DNA from: Rhyacophila brunnea
Lineage: Eukaryota; Arthropoda; Insecta; Trichoptera; Rhyacophilidae
Length of the DNA stretch: 64,000 nt
NCBI GenBank assembly: GCA_022495005.1
Contig: JAGYXB010000558.1
Span: 124,001-188,000, forward strand
Direction: 5' to 3'
Of the stretch, positions 1-11,854 are shown piece after piece (position 1 is the stretch's first letter; every line of letters begins with the position of its first letter). The notes under the pieces are model-generated. The model was not told where the DNA came from, searched no databases, and worked only from the letters and a program-made list of their open reading frames with translations. The translations under genes and the position numbers were made by a program.

Positions 1-557
1 TTCTGAATTCATTACACCAAACAACTCAAAACTGACAAAAATTGAGATACGTGTTTGTAAAAAATTATCGACGATATTATGTTTTTTTTTTCAAACCAAA
101 AAGTCGCATTCGACTAATCTGGGGAGTTCCATTTGGCAACGTGTGTTTTGTAAATAACGATGACGTTATATCGACGTATTCAACACGTTGCAGGCAGACG
201 AGTATTTATAATGTGAGAGTCGGCTAAGTAGTGCATCTGCATTAAAAAAGCGAACATGTAAAAACCACCTAAATTTGTTTAAGTATACCTTTCACAATGT
301 AACGTCATAATGAAACAACTGTAATAAATAAACTCCAGTAATTAAAACTCATGGTTTTTCTATACAACCATCCGTAGTTTTTATCATCCGAAGTAACAAA
401 CAGAAGACGATGTCATCATAAATATCAAAGACAGTGAGAGGGAATACCAAAGCTCCTTTTCTAAAATAGAAAACTCATAAATAAAACTATGCTGTCCTCA
501 GAGTAATGATATGCCATCTAGTTTTTAAAAATCTTGGAAGCGGTGGGTACTACCTAC
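1..557. other. AT-rich start of window
   Basis: No supported feature; the small open frame near the start lacks motifs. Confidence 0.4.
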
Positions 558-972
558 CATGGCCCCCACATCCAAAAGCGGGCTCCCAGGCTAGGATCGT
601 TGGCGGGCCCACCTACCTATCGCTAAGGATAAAGGCTGTGTGACGCTTTACAGTAACGTTTGCCAAATGGTGTACGCGGTAAAATTAATGTATATATTTA
701 GTGTTTTTTGTATATTTTAATTCGTCCATTTGAATTATGGAGTTGTCGAGTATTATACACAATTAAAAATCGTACCGTACAAACACATAATTTTAAATAA
801 TACTTAATAGTATTATAGGAAAATAGCGCAGGCGACTTTTTTTTACTAGTAAAGCAAATTTGTGATGTGTGTTTATCTCACTTATCTGGTCGACTCACCT
901 CACCGGGCCCCTCCTGAGCCGGGCCCCCAGGCTAGGACCCTGTCAGCCTCCCCCTCCCTTGTGGGGGCCATG
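558..972 (+). mobile_element. hAT-A MITE, copy 1
   Basis: Perfect 13-bp terminal inverted repeats CATGGCCCCCACA/TGTGGGGGCCATG are flanked by CTACCTAC and CTACCCAC, a 7/8 match to the 8-bp target duplication of hAT elements. The interior is non-coding with GC-rich ends. Confidence 0.85.
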
Positions 973-1254
973 CTACCCACTTAAGTTCCGTGGTTAATTT
1001 CTTGACTTCTTCATGTATTTATTATTGTTATAAATTGAAGAAACCGATCAATTATTGAGTTGTTATATACTTATCCTGTTTACTTTCAAGCTTGACATTG
1101 GCGGCCTAACGAATTTTTTAGGTGGTGGGGTTTTGTTATTACTAACAAAATATACCTACACACTTTAATTACATATATACCTACTAATACATTATATACC
1201 AAGCCACTTATATTAATAAGGTTTTTAATAATGGGTATTGAATGTAATTTAGCT

Positions 1255-1700
1255 TAAAGCACAAAGTGTTCAACCAGTGTGTGCTTCCCGTGATCACATA
1301 TGCGTGTGAAACATGGACCCTAAGTAAAAGAGAGATCCAGAAACTTAAAGTACCACAACCTGGTATGGAGAGGTGCATGCTGGGCATAACGCGAAAGGAC
1401 AAAAAGATGAATGAGTGGATAAGGTAGCAGGGTTTGCGATGTAATAGAGTTTATTAAAAGCCTAAAATGGAGATGGGCTGGACACATAGCTCGAAGAAGA
1501 GACAATCGTTGGAAAAATCTAGTTATTCAGTGGTATCCAAGAAGTAGATAACGTCCTCAAGGTAGATCTAGAGGCCGCTGGATGAAATGATAAAGTTCTG
1601 CGGAAGTACGTGGCAACGCAATGCACAAAACCGAGAGAAGTAGAAGAAGCTTGAAGAGGCCTTCATCCAGCAATGGATAGATTCAGGCTGATGATGATTG
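1255..1700 (+). mobile_element. RTE-type LINE 3' fragment (decayed)
   Basis: Translates in broken frames to the end of an RTE-clade reverse transcriptase: YACETWTLSKREIQKL, ERCMLGITR, LKWRWAGHIARRRDNRW and VIQWYPR. It finishes with GGCCTTCATCCAGCA and a GATGATGATT tail. Several stops are present, so it is a dead 5'-truncated copy. Confidence 0.75.
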
Positions 1701-2264
1701 AGGGTAATTTTATGTGTTAAATACTGTTTTCAGAACAAATATCAGTATTTTGATGCAATTAAAATGGAATAAACTCACCTCAGGGTTCTTCGAATCCATC
1801 CCTAATATGCTTAAACTAATGATAATGCATTCAAGTCCTGTGTTGAATGAGATTTGTAAGTACCGTGGCAACGGGATTGGACAGAGTAGAGTGATCACGG
1901 TAATCGAGAGACTGACCCTTACTAGTTTTCTTAATGAGTCACCGCGTTATTGTGCGTATTTAATTTATTATATTTGATTAATTTATTTAAGTATATAAAA
2001 ATAATAAATATATCAATAAACGACCAACGAGTTGAGATGTATGAAATAAATTAAGTATTTATATTAATCATATTGTACATAATTAATATAATTTTCAATA
2101 AAAATACAAAAATATCATACCTACGTGTATTTTTGACATGATAAGTATGTAGGGATGGTCCCTGTGAACACTTAAAGTAGGTAGAACCACCCCTGAAACT
2201 TGGATACACGCATAATTGGATCGAGTCCACAAAAGATATTTTATTGAATTTCTCTACCATAGTA
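1701..2264. other. AT-rich stretch, no feature recognised
   Basis: No coding, RNA or repeat structure was recognised here. Short open frames on both strands lack any motif. Confidence 0.4.
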
Positions 2265-2640
2265 CATGCGGATTCTTTCCTCATGATAATAAAATGAATA
2301 TGAACAATAAAATGTAAAAACGACTAGTTGTCTTGTGGGTATACTATCAATGCAATCCTTGTCACCCGAAGAGTGGTTGCTCCTCTAAAGCATTTCTTTT
2401 TATGCGATTAACTTATTTGATGGCACCATAAAGGTTGAGTTATTTTTATTAACAAGGAATATCATGTTTGTGGACGTGTTGAATAGGTTAAATTTATAAT
2501 TGTTTTTATAATTTTACTTTAATATCTATATAAGCACACACTTTATTGTTATATTGGTTATTATGTGTAATTAGGTCATTTTTATAATTTGTATTTTATT
2601 ATGTATTATGGCGTATTGCCCAATCGCTGTAATGCCATAA
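2265..2640. repeat. Interspersed sequence shared with 35960-36370
   Basis: Same-strand similarity in blocks: CTATCAATGCAATCCTTGTC, a GAAGAGTG/ATTGCTC segment, TTATTTGATGGCAC and ATCATGTTTGTGG...GTGTT. The second copy has about 110 bp extra in the middle. A weaker relative begins near 33340. No coding capacity or termini were identified. Confidence 0.5.
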
Positions 2641-2959
2641 TAACAATCTTTTATTTGAATATTGAATAAATAAGAAACACAATTGCTTGCCAACTCAAAA
2701 TCAAACAAACAAACATGTTTTATTGTATAATATAGATATGTTAAGTAATAAATACATAATATGACTGGTGATATAATTTTATTAGTTTACACAAAAGAAA
2801 CAACTCAACCATGTAGGATAAGAAAATTTATGAAGCGGAAAGCAATTGAAGCCATAATAAAATCGAATTAATTTTAGTTTCGAAAGCGATGTATAACAAA
2901 CTCAAATAAAATTTTTGACACGATAAAGAGGTATGGTCTATCTATAATAATGAAATTGT

Positions 2960-3065
2960 ATGATGACATGAGTAATCACATCGAAAGCGTAGTGACGGTT
3001 TTTCACCAGAATGAGTCACTTTGTGTAATTTCATATTACGAGAAGTAATAAAAGAGTAAATAACA
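2960..3065 (-). pseudogene. Decayed zinc-finger sequence 3' of ZnF-1 stop
   Basis: Beyond the TGA the minus strand still reads as finger code once a 1-bp shift is allowed: YSFITSRNMKLHKVTHSGEKP-like residues, then a partial FRCDYSC. So a nonsense codon and a frameshift removed at least one finger. Confidence 0.6.
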
Positions 3066-4256
3066 TCAGTCACAATTAAAAAGTTTTTCTCTAGAATGAG
3101 TCATTTTGTGATTTTTCATCCTAATAGATGCAATACACGAGTAATTACATTGACCACATTTGAATGGCTTTTCACTAGAATGAGTCATTTTGTGTTTTTT
3201 CATATCACTAGATGTTATAGACGAGTAATTACATTGGTCACAATTGTATCGTTTTTCACCAGAATGATTCATTTTGTGTAATTTCATGTTACCAGATGTT
3301 ATACAAGAGTAATTACACTGGTCACATTTCAATGGCTTTTCACCAGAATGAGTCATTTTGTGTAATTTCATCGCGCTAAATGTTGTACAAGAGTAATTAC
3401 ACTGGTCACAATTAAATGGCCTTTCACTAGAATGATTCACTTTGTGTAATTTCATCGCACTAGATGTTATACAAGAGTAATTACATTGGTCACAGTTAAA
3501 TGGTTTTTCACCAGAATGAGTCATTTTATGTATTTTCATATTACGAGATTGTATACAAGAGTAATCACATTGATTACAAATATATGGCTTTTCACCAGAA
3601 TGAGTCATTTTATGTAATTTCATCGCATATGATGTTTTAGAAGAGTAATTACACTGGTTACATTTAAATAGTTTTTCACCAGAATGAGCCATTTTGTGTA
3701 ATTTCATGGTACTTGGTTGTTTAGATGAGTATTCACATTCGTCACATTTAAATGGCCTTTCACCAGAGTGATTCATTTTGTGTAGTTTCAAAGAAGCATA
3801 TTGAATGCTGAAGTAGTCACACTGATTACAATTAAACTGTTTTTTACCATTAGTTTTTTCTTTTTTGTTTAGATTCTTGATATCAGATTTAATGCTTAAG
3901 CAATCAGCCTTCTTTTCGGTTAATAATTTTTCATGACCCGCTTTGTGAAACTTCAATAGAGATAACGATGCAAAAAAATCAAAACAAAAACTGCAAACAA
4001 AATTTTTGTTGTTAAACAGTTTTTTCTCCAACTTTATAACAGCTACAAATAATTTAGGATCTGCGAAATTAGACTGTATTTGCTTATATTTAGCATTGCG
4101 ACTGACTATATTAGTAAAGGTTCCATATACCCCAAATTCTTTTTTAAAGTCTTCATCGTCAATCTGTATTTCATCGTATGATTCTTGTACTCCAAATATC
4201 TTCTCTGACAATCCAAGACAATCGGAATTGGGGATGGCAGTGGTTGCAGGAATCAA
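3066..4256 (-). CDS. ZnF-1 terminal exon, 10 complete C2H2 fingers
   Basis: Opens after acceptor TTCTTTTAG in phase 0 (first codon TTG, so it is a spliced exon, not a start). An acidic stretch with VQESYDEIQIDDED precedes a first finger beginning FVCSFC, then nine tandem fingers of the CNYSC type. The stop falls four residues into a tenth tandem finger (FNCD then TGA). Confidence 0.85.
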   Translation of the reverse strand: MIPATTAIPNSDCLGLSEKIFGVQESYDEIQIDDEDFKKEFGVYGTFTNIVSRNAKYKQIQSNFADPKLFVAVIKLEKKLFNNKNFVCSFCFDFFASLSLLKFHKAGHEKLLTEKKADCLSIKSDIKNLNKKEKTNGKKQFNCNQCDYFSIQYASLKLHKMNHSGERPFKCDECEYSSKQPSTMKLHKMAHSGEKLFKCNQCNYSSKTSYAMKLHKMTHSGEKPYICNQCDYSCIQSRNMKIHKMTHSGEKPFNCDQCNYSCITSSAMKLHKVNHSSERPFNCDQCNYSCTTFSAMKLHKMTHSGEKPLKCDQCNYSCITSGNMKLHKMNHSGEKRYNCDQCNYSSITSSDMKKHKMTHSSEKPFKCGQCNYSCIASIRMKNHKMTHSREKLFNCD

Positions 4257-7200
4257 CTAAAAGAACGCGAAGTATTGCATTAATATTAAAACAAAATAAT
4301 TACAAGATAAAAAGAACTTTTTATATACGTTTTTAAATTTTCTGTTGAATCATATAAATTTGACTTGACTAGCTTAAACGATGAAAAAAAATTGTATTTG
4401 ATAGAAATAATACTGAAATGTCATTTTGACACTCATATTGATTTCCATAGTAACGCACGTATATATTAATAATTTAGTTGCTAGGACCCCAGACCCTTAG
4501 CAACCAATAATAGTGGATTGGATTACGGATTTCTTCCAAAATAACTTTACATACAAAACAGAATTAACTGAAAATGAATTCAATTCTACTTAAAGATAAC
4601 TAAAAGTATTTTAAAAAAATGTATTGGCATCGTGTTTTGATATATTCTAAAAGTTTTTAATGTCTAGCTAGTCGGGAAGTTAGTTAAAAATCGCTTGCAA
4701 GATTTGTACAGGATAAACAACCACCGGACAAATAAGAATACGACCTAATAAAAACGTTGTAAAATGACATAGTACCTATATGAGAGAATATTATTTAAAA
4801 AATAAAACACTGAAGATATGTAAGACTCTTGACATGTAGGGGGAATAAAATTTAGAGAAAGAAACTTTACTGTAAGTCGATAAATTTTCAGTACTTGAAT
4901 TCACTTGGAAGTTAAATAAATTATTTTAGACGATTCTTCATTGATCGGAATCCGACTACTTGTATTGATTTTGTGAGGATACATAAAAGACACCAGTCAC
5001 CCATCTATGTTTACTAGAGAATCTTAATCTAAGCATAAATATTCGCTGACGACCTTTATATTTTTTAGTGGCGAAGGCTCTATAGTAGGCGATTATTTAA
5101 AGCCTACCTTCTAAGAAAAATAGATCAAGTTAATAATTTAATTTATAATAAATAAATACACTGAAAACTCCAAGCCAATTGAGAGTCATCTATCATCAGA
5201 ATTTAGAAGTTTTATTTTATTTAGTGAGGTTTATAACCAATAACCATGACTAGCGCCGCCTGGATTCAACTATATTATGAATTAATTCGATCCTTTTTCG
5301 AGATCTGTTTTGTATGACTTCAGTATCGTGGCGCCGATCACTATCTGGCTTTTTATTCCGAAATCATAGGTTGTTTAGTTAGCGCTTACATCCGCTGGAG
5401 CACATTTATTCAAAATAAAAATTAATAAGAAGATAATTTCTATGGTATTCAATCACATATAAATATTGATTGTTGGTAAAAATATAAAATAATTTATGTC
5501 ACGATTTTTATTTATCGGTTATTTATACCTAAGTCTGTGTTTTAAATATAGAAGTATTTTAAAATGTCTAGTTTTACGGGTTAAATTATAAATTGTTTGG
5601 AACATATTATACACAACAACGGATATTTTTAAAGATGATAGGTAATATATTTTACGTTTATAAATGTTTAGGAAAATACATAATTCAAACTAATTGCTTA
5701 TTTATAAATTAATTTAGCTTTTGAAATTTCATCGATTTAGCGTACCTATTCATCAGTAGTAATATTGGGTGATCTTCTTATTTCCCTTAAATAGATCTGA
5801 CAAGCGTGGTTACTCCACAATCTACATCTTTCCAAAAGTCGCCCTTCGCCACTGATATTTTTAGCAGCAGCTGGTACTCCTTTCTGAGTGCAAATTACAC
5901 TAGCCATATTGTTTAAAATTCATAGAATATTATTGTGAATAAAGCTAGTTTATTTACTGTCATGCATTCTAAATAAGGGCAATCGGACTGAGGATTCACA
6001 TGTTTGCTTCGGACTTCGTGTCAGAACATACTCGTCGTTCTTGAAAATTAGTGACTGATTTCTTGGTAGAAAAATTCACTGGGAAATGAGCTATCTTTTA
6101 AAATAATTTAAAAAAATCCCTATTTGTAGAGGCATACCCTGTTATCGGTTTAGGTATTTCACCGGGACTCCATTTCTTTCAATTATTTTACTTAATTAGA
6201 CACTTAATGAATGTCAATAATAAAATACCAATATACTCATAAATAAACGGCAGTTCTTTTTACAAACCTAGTATCCTAAAACAAGGAACCGAAAGAGTGT
6301 AAAATCCATCATCATCATTTAACATACCAACCCTTTTGTTCGTTACGTTTAATTTATATAAAACATATTCTTACAAAATACAATTTGTATCCAATGATAT
6401 AATAATAACGGTGACTAATAGATATAATCGCATTCAAACACGATGTATAATACACCAGTAGCGAAGGGCGGAGGTAGGCTGTTACGATTCGCCATAAATA
6501 GTGCACATTAAACATTGTTAATCATATGTAAGTATTTGTTTTATAGAGTATTTACAAATGGTATTGGTTAGTTTTTAAAAATAAATTTAGCCCTGCCTAA
6601 ACCAAACTATACTAGATAAAAAATATTGTTTTAACTTTCAAATATTCAAAGTTATGTATGATTTAATTGCATAATTTTAGATATTTTATAGATAGACGAG
6701 TATTTTTTTACTATTATATATTATGGCTTGGTTTCGCAGTTTAATTGAATTTAAAAAACTAACCAACACTGTTTGTAAATTATAGTCTGATTTTAATGAA
6801 AACAAATATGCATACCTAACTGACAAAGTTTAGTGTGCACTATTTATAGCAGATCTAAACAGCCACCCTTCGCCTCTGTATTACACAATATGTGTGTAGG
6901 TACATATTTAAAATAGTAATAAAATATTGTACACGTAGGTAAACACCTGATTTATTTGCTCGCATTTTGTAGATGAGCAGCCAGGTTGCGGATCACTGTC
7001 TTTGACAAATTCTTCTTTGAAATTAACTCGGAGCGAAATAATCTCACTCTTTATACCAGCGAGGCTTGTTACAGGACTCTGAAAAACAGGACAGAAAGTA
7101 TTGTATAGTACGTGTTTACACTTATATTAGTTTCGGAAGTGAGATGGAATAAGGAACAGGCAGGGTTGGTTCACTCCAAGGAATAACTCAGAATTTGGTG

Positions 7201-9010
7201 CGTGAATGAAATGAACCCTGGTTTTATTATCTCCTTCCAAATAAATATTAATTTAATGATTACAGATAAGTTTACAAATAACAATTTAGAGGGGTGAAAT
7301 CACCGGAATGCGTTCTGATGAATTGCGATGTTTGATCGGGCGAGGTGTGACGATAACCTTACGGTTCAACCTTTGATAACTGAAAGACTATGTTGCTTTC
7401 TTCTACTGAGTGTTTTGTATTGATTCGATACAATAGAAAATGCTTTAGAATAGAAAAACTTGAATATTTTTGATAATCATGCTTATGAGGTTTATTGTGC
7501 AATGCATGATTCGTCTCATAAATTAAAAACAATTGATTTTAATTTGAAGAATTATGATGCAGTTTTAATAATTGAGAAAGATTGATTTTCATACAAACAA
7601 CTTTTGTACATATCATGGTAAACTTACATAGCATTATTTATTAATTTGCGATATTATTGAATAATTTAATTATTATGTTATTTTTCTAAATTGGCTTTCT
7701 GTTGAAATTTGATTGACTCACATAAATCGCTTGTTTTGGAATTTTAACAATATTATGTTGCAATATACATTGTAGTTATAAATTAATGGTTTCTTGCCAA
7801 GTCATGCTGGATGGTAGGGTATTCACCCAGCGCCATCTTTAAATAAATTATTGAATTAATTCTTGAGTCGGCAATAGTAGAGCACAAACACGTTTCTGCC
7901 TGTCACTTATTACGACGGGTCAATACTGTTTACCTATTAATAATAAACGTTCAACAGCGCGCTGCCTGATTTCCAGGTTATTATTCTATATCACTTTCAG
8001 TAAAACGTTCAGGAGAGCAATTTGAAAGTTCATATTGAAATAATGGCACAACCTATATGTATTAAAAACTGTGTACTGCATATAAAAGAATAATTTATTT
8101 TCGAGATTATTGACAAATGCGTTGATATTTTTCATATTCTACCTAATGGGTTAAACAGAGTTCTGGAAATAGAACAAAATGGCATTAAAAAGTAATTTTT
8201 TAAAATATGAAATAGAATAACCTGGAAATCAGGCAGCGAGCTGTCTTGAAATGAATGAAAGAAGTTAACCGGCGGCAACCGAGACGCAGAACCTATAGGT
8301 AGGTAGATTACTGTCAAATAATCGTTATGAAGTGTCAATACAATGATGTATAATTTATTAATAATTACATATTGTTTCAGATAGTAAAGTTCAATATGTC
8401 ACCCAACTGTTTTATTTGCATTAGTAAGAAACCAGTTCAACGTAGAAAAGGACAATCTTACAATGATTAATCCGTCAATGATATTGAGCTACTTTACAAG
8501 CAGTTTGTTGGCGAATTTAAAACCGGACGATTCAGCTACTGCGATTGTGATGATAACACACAAAAATATCCATTCGCTGAGAAGCCAACAAGCTAGCGAC
8601 TATTTTGACAGAACGTAGTTCATTTTTTTACCGGGAGGTCACTACTACGCTCTACTGCGCAGACGCAGTAGGCCCACACGCCAGCGTGTAGCGTGTAAAG
8701 TTGACCGGCTTTCAACTTTTCTCGGTAGATTGTTTACAATCTGCTTGTTAGCTTGTTCGATGATGACACTGGACGACTTTACAGGCAGATTGTAAATTCG
8801 CCAACAAGCAGGTCGTAAAGTAGCTCAATGTCAATGACGCTTAATAAGTTTGGAAAACCTAACCTCAATAGTGCTGTTGGCATCGTAAGCATTCTCCTGC
8901 TTTATACAAATTTTTGTAACCGGATTGTTTGGATGCATTGTTGTAACATCAAACCATTGCCGTGCTTCTGAGTCAGATTCAAAATCATCTAGTTCGTATT
9001 TCACATCCAT
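3066..9010 (-). CDS. ZnF-1: C2H2 zinc-finger protein, 3 exons
   Basis: Spliced minus-strand gene with exons 9010-8864, 7078-6947 and 4256-3066, giving 489 residues. All three exons are phase 0 with GT/AG borders. The N-terminal two exons lack fingers and carry psi-K-x-E motifs (VKYE, IKQE, IKSE, FKEE) and a PQPGCS signature just before the second donor. The last exon has one divergent N-terminal finger and nine tandem C-x2-C-x12-H-x3-H fingers joined by HSGEKP-type linkers. Role inferred from family: nuclear sequence-specific DNA binding, possibly SUMO-regulated. The protein ends at a TGA inside what was a further finger, so the array is shortened relative to its ancestor. It is head to head with ZnF-2. 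Introns hold several hAT and other MITEs. No specific orthologue recognised. Confidence 0.8.
4300..4745 (-). repeat. Intronic block shared by ZnF-1, ZnF-3 and ZnF-5
   Basis: Read on the minus strand, this block just upstream of the terminal exon matches 24360-24850 (ZnF-3 intron 3) and 31785-32196 (before the ZnF-5 array). Shared landmarks are TTGTCCGGTGGTT, ACTTCCCGACTAGCTAGA and GATTCAACAGAAAATTT. It marks common ancestry of the loci or an old repeat. Confidence 0.7.
5066..5854 (+). mobile_element. hAT element (TIR TAGTGGCGAAGG/CCTTCGCCACTG)
   Basis: Flanked by perfect 8-bp duplications ATATTTTT. The terminal repeats match the CAGTGGCGAAGG family. The 789-bp interior has no long frame, so it is non-autonomous. 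It lies in ZnF-1 intron 2. Confidence 0.8.
6456..6878 (+). mobile_element. hAT-B MITE, copy 1
   Basis: Ends CAGTAGCGAAGGG and CCCTTCGCCTCTG continue inward into about 50-bp inverted repeats containing ATAAATAGTGCACA. Flanks TAATACAC/TATTACAC match 7 of 8. It is in ZnF-1 intron 2, 68 bp from exon 2. Confidence 0.8.
6947..7078 (-). CDS. ZnF-1 exon 2
   Basis: Acceptor TTTTTCAG, 44 codons, donor CAG/GTGTTT. The protein contains GIKSE, FKEEF and DPQPGCS, then ends EQINQ. The PQPGCS...(L/I)NQ pattern directly before the donor recurs in ZnF-4 exon 2 and, more loosely, in ZnF-2 and ZnF-3 exons, which supports exon identity. Confidence 0.75.
7824..7876 (-). mobile_element. Short remnant of hAT-F family
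   Basis: Contains both family ends, GCGCCATCTTTAAA and TTGAGTCGGCAAT, with nearly all of the interior missing. Compare the long copies at 12988 and 23534. Confidence 0.5.
7952..8248 (+). mobile_element. MITE with about 40-bp TIRs in ZnF-1 intron 1
   Basis: Left GCTGCCTGATTTCCAGGTTA and its reverse complement near 8220-8240 bound a non-coding interior. The target duplication is not clear. Confidence 0.6.
8471..8841 (-). mobile_element. Long-TIR MITE (PIF/Harbinger-like), copy 1
   Basis: Inverse copy of the 17493 and 20310 elements. Arms contain CATTGAGCTACTTTA and TTGGCGAATTTA, and flanking TAA/TAA fits a 3-bp TWA target duplication. The interior has TCTACTGCGCAGACGCAGTA. It ends 22 bp from the ZnF-1 exon 1 donor. 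Confidence 0.75.
8864..9010 (-). CDS. ZnF-1 exon 1 (start codon exon)
   Basis: Begins with ATG followed by DVKYEL, alignable with the MDVKTEP start of ZnF-2 and ZnF-3, which is why this start is chosen. It encodes 49 residues, includes an IKQEN motif, and ends GAG before donor GTTAGG. A 371-bp MITE ends 22 bp beyond the donor, inside intron 1. Confidence 0.75.
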
Positions 9011-9687
9011 TTTACGAAGTTTAGTCAGCGCAAAATGTCACAAAGTAGATTGACATGTGTGACAATAGACAATTCACGTAACTCTTGGTCATAGACAAAA
9101 CGTCTGCATTGCCACTGCGACAACATACAAGAATATTATGTCAGTGACAGATTCTGAAAAATACAATATAGGTAGCTATATTACGAAGTTTAATTAACGC
9201 AAAAATATCTCAGGCAGTTGCTTGTAACAATAATAATTATGGTATGTCGGTGAATCGACTGACAGTCGTGATTAAATAGGTACAATAATATGATTCAGCA
9301 ATGACAACCGCTCTATATAATTTATAGTATTTGAACCGCTTACATAATTGATAAAAGACCAAAATACTATAAATTTGAAAATCCGGAAAAAAAGTTAACA
9401 ATAGGTAGATAAAAAAAACCGCTAAAGTAGCTCGGCATAATATATCTAAAATAATAAAAAAAAATAGTTCGTTTATTACTTTATTTGGATTTTGTTTAAA
9501 AAAAGCGGCCATTAGCGTACCTAGGTACTTTAGATCTGAATTCTGTCTAAAAATGGTCTCTTATTGACTTTACGTCCATTTCGAAAATATAGCAACAATG
9601 CAATTATTAAACATACTGGCAATACTGCCGAGTCCGTCTGTCAATTGGCGTCATAGACCCGACATTTTTGTTATCTCACTGTTAAAA
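9011..9687. promoter_or_regulatory. Shared head-to-head promoter region of ZnF-1 and ZnF-2
   Basis: This 677-bp interval separates two divergent start codons. The last about 90 bp before the ZnF-2 ATG (ACATACTGGCAATACTG and a following GTCRTAGACC) is also present before the ZnF-3 ATG, so promoter or 5'UTR was duplicated with the gene. No TATA box was identified; the regulatory role is inferred from position. Confidence 0.5.
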
Positions 9688-9840
9688 ATGGACGTAAAAA
9701 CGGAACCGGTCGATTACGACGAGGAAGAACCTAACATAGATTGTCATAATAACCCAGAGAACAGTGTCCATGACAAAATGCCGACGGACATGCCAAACTT
9801 AAAGGAAGAATACAATTATTTCGCTCATCGACAAAATGAA
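9688..9840 (+). CDS. ZnF-2 exon 1
   Basis: ATG opens MDVKTEPVDYDEEEP, nearly identical to ZnF-3 exon 1. It is 51 codons ending FRQNE-like (HRQNE) before donor GTAAGG. The first 55 bp of the intron also match ZnF-3 intron 1. Confidence 0.8.
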
Positions 9841-10151
9841 GTAAGGCTATGTTTATTTGACAACTGGGCAATAATGTTGTGCATTTATTTGGATACCTAG
9901 TGTCTTGTTTCTTGAAATTGTAAATGTTCTCTGTAAAGTTTCATTTGTAATCGGCAAATTCACAACATAAACAAACATTCTTACATATTCTATAAAAGCT
10001 TACATTCTTAATCCATGTTAGCCCATCTGTGAATATGTAAACATTGTCAAAATGTAAACATTGAACGGTCGGCATTCGGTTCTGCTGGAGTATTAAATTT
10101 CAAATAAATTTAAATAATGTACATCTTATACATTATTTTCGTTATTTACAG

Positions 10152-10295
10152 GTGAAAATAGAACCTTCGGTTGACGTAAAGCCAGAGCCCAGTGACATCC
10201 TATATGAACTAAACACTTCACCAATAATTGACAATGGCCCATGTTTTGAAGATAGTCACCTGGTTCAACCTACACACATCGGTTTCAACAGTATG
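10152..10295 (+). CDS. ZnF-2 exon 2
   Basis: Acceptor TTATTTACAG, 48 codons beginning VKIEPSVDVKPEP, donor ATG/GTTAGT. It is the direct counterpart of ZnF-3 exon 2. Confidence 0.8.
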
Positions 10296-10859
10296 GTTAG
10301 TTATCATTTCGTGTATTTTTTTTTAATACCTACCATCTATATTACGTTTAACAGAAAGTCATATTATTAGATTTCCGTTTTTTATGTAATTTCACCGTTA
10401 TTCAATGGTTAGGATTTGCTTAATATCGAACAGGTACCTACTATCGCGATTGGGTACCTAGTTCGTTCGATCCCAAAGAATTGTCAATTTTGACAGTAGG
10501 TATTATTCAAACGCAATATCTGAGATTCCACTATGTAATTGCGATAATAGATAATGGACAGGAAACATTGCTTGAAAAAGAGACAATAATAATTGACTGA
10601 CATATCTAGAAAATGCATAGACTGCATACAGTTTTTATGCTCACGTGTCGAAAAACTAAAAAAATACATATAATATTATGTTCATCATTCTGCGTGCCAA
10701 AGGCTAGTAAAGCTTCGTAAAAGCATCGGAAATGTATATTATATTGTTAAACTGCCTCGTCTCGATAAATTCATTAACACTGACAATTTAGAAGTTATGT
10801 ACCTACTCATACACATTTTGTGATTTTAGGTTATTGGGTTATTTATGGTCGGTATATAG

Positions 10860-11510
10860 ATATATAGATACATCCAGACGTCACCCATTGCATTACTAAA
10901 TGAAACTGCGTGCCGTGCGTTTGGTTTGTGGGCGAGTAAACGCATTCGTACACAAATGTTTGAGGCCATAGACCATTTCGCTAGTGCTCGCCCAAAGTGC
11001 TCGCACTAGACGCTCAGAATTAAAATATAATTTTCTATTTTTTTATGTTATATAGTATTTTTAAGCGGCCAAAATGCAACCATTTGATAAAGATATTCAT
11101 AATTTAAGTTATTTTAAAGAAACACTAGGTCACTGATATTAAAATATATAATAATATACAAATAAATTGTCACGAACATGTATCAACTTACCTATGAAAC
11201 GTAATACCATCTTCTTGCTTATCAGTACGGCTACCACATTTTAATACAACACATAGAACCATCCTTTCTACTTAATTAACTAAAAATATTTACCACTGAC
11301 TTTATGTTTAACACAACACGCGCTTGCAGGTTATCGACGCATAGTTAAGCAACAAACTAAGATTTGGCGGCGACACCACAGAAAATCATCTCGCACATCT
11401 ATAAACCTGTTATCTTACTCTAGCGCGTGTCGCAAAGATTATAAGGGTGCCGAATACTTTCTCACTCGCACTTATACATCGTTTTTGTTCAGGCCTTGGT
11501 CGGTACTATT
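10860..11510 (+). repeat. Unclassified repeat shared with 20935-21620
   Basis: Long, high-identity match (for example CGTGCCGTGCGTTTGGTTTG and CTCGCCCAAAGTGCTCGCAC) sits in ZnF-2 intron 2 but in ZnF-3 intron 1. So it moved, or was rearranged, relative to the exons. A later part matches the 21387-21704 frame but is broken here. Confidence 0.65.
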
Positions 11511-11854
11511 TAAATGAAACTTGCAGTAACAATATAATACAGTTTAATACTTACTGAATGTGTGATATTTCTGCCAACAACTAATGTTGTGCAAACGAAC
11601 ATCATACTATTTTGGCACATACCTTAGATACCCTTGACGGGTATGCCTTTTTCTCTGTCGCTGAAATCGCCTGTCAAATGTGCCTAAACATATTTACCTA
11701 CAGATAATCTGACAGCGAATTCAGCATCACATGACTCCTCGGAGCTGACAAAAAGAATGATATAAGTACCATTTATATTATTCAAAAAATAATTCACAAG
11801 ATTTGAGAATGTAACATACTTATCTTCAAAACACCTAAGTTATAGTATCGCGCC

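Noticed and set aside
3096..3281. Plus-strand open frames across the ZnF-1 array
   Set aside because: Antisense shadows of the repetitive finger code without independent motifs.
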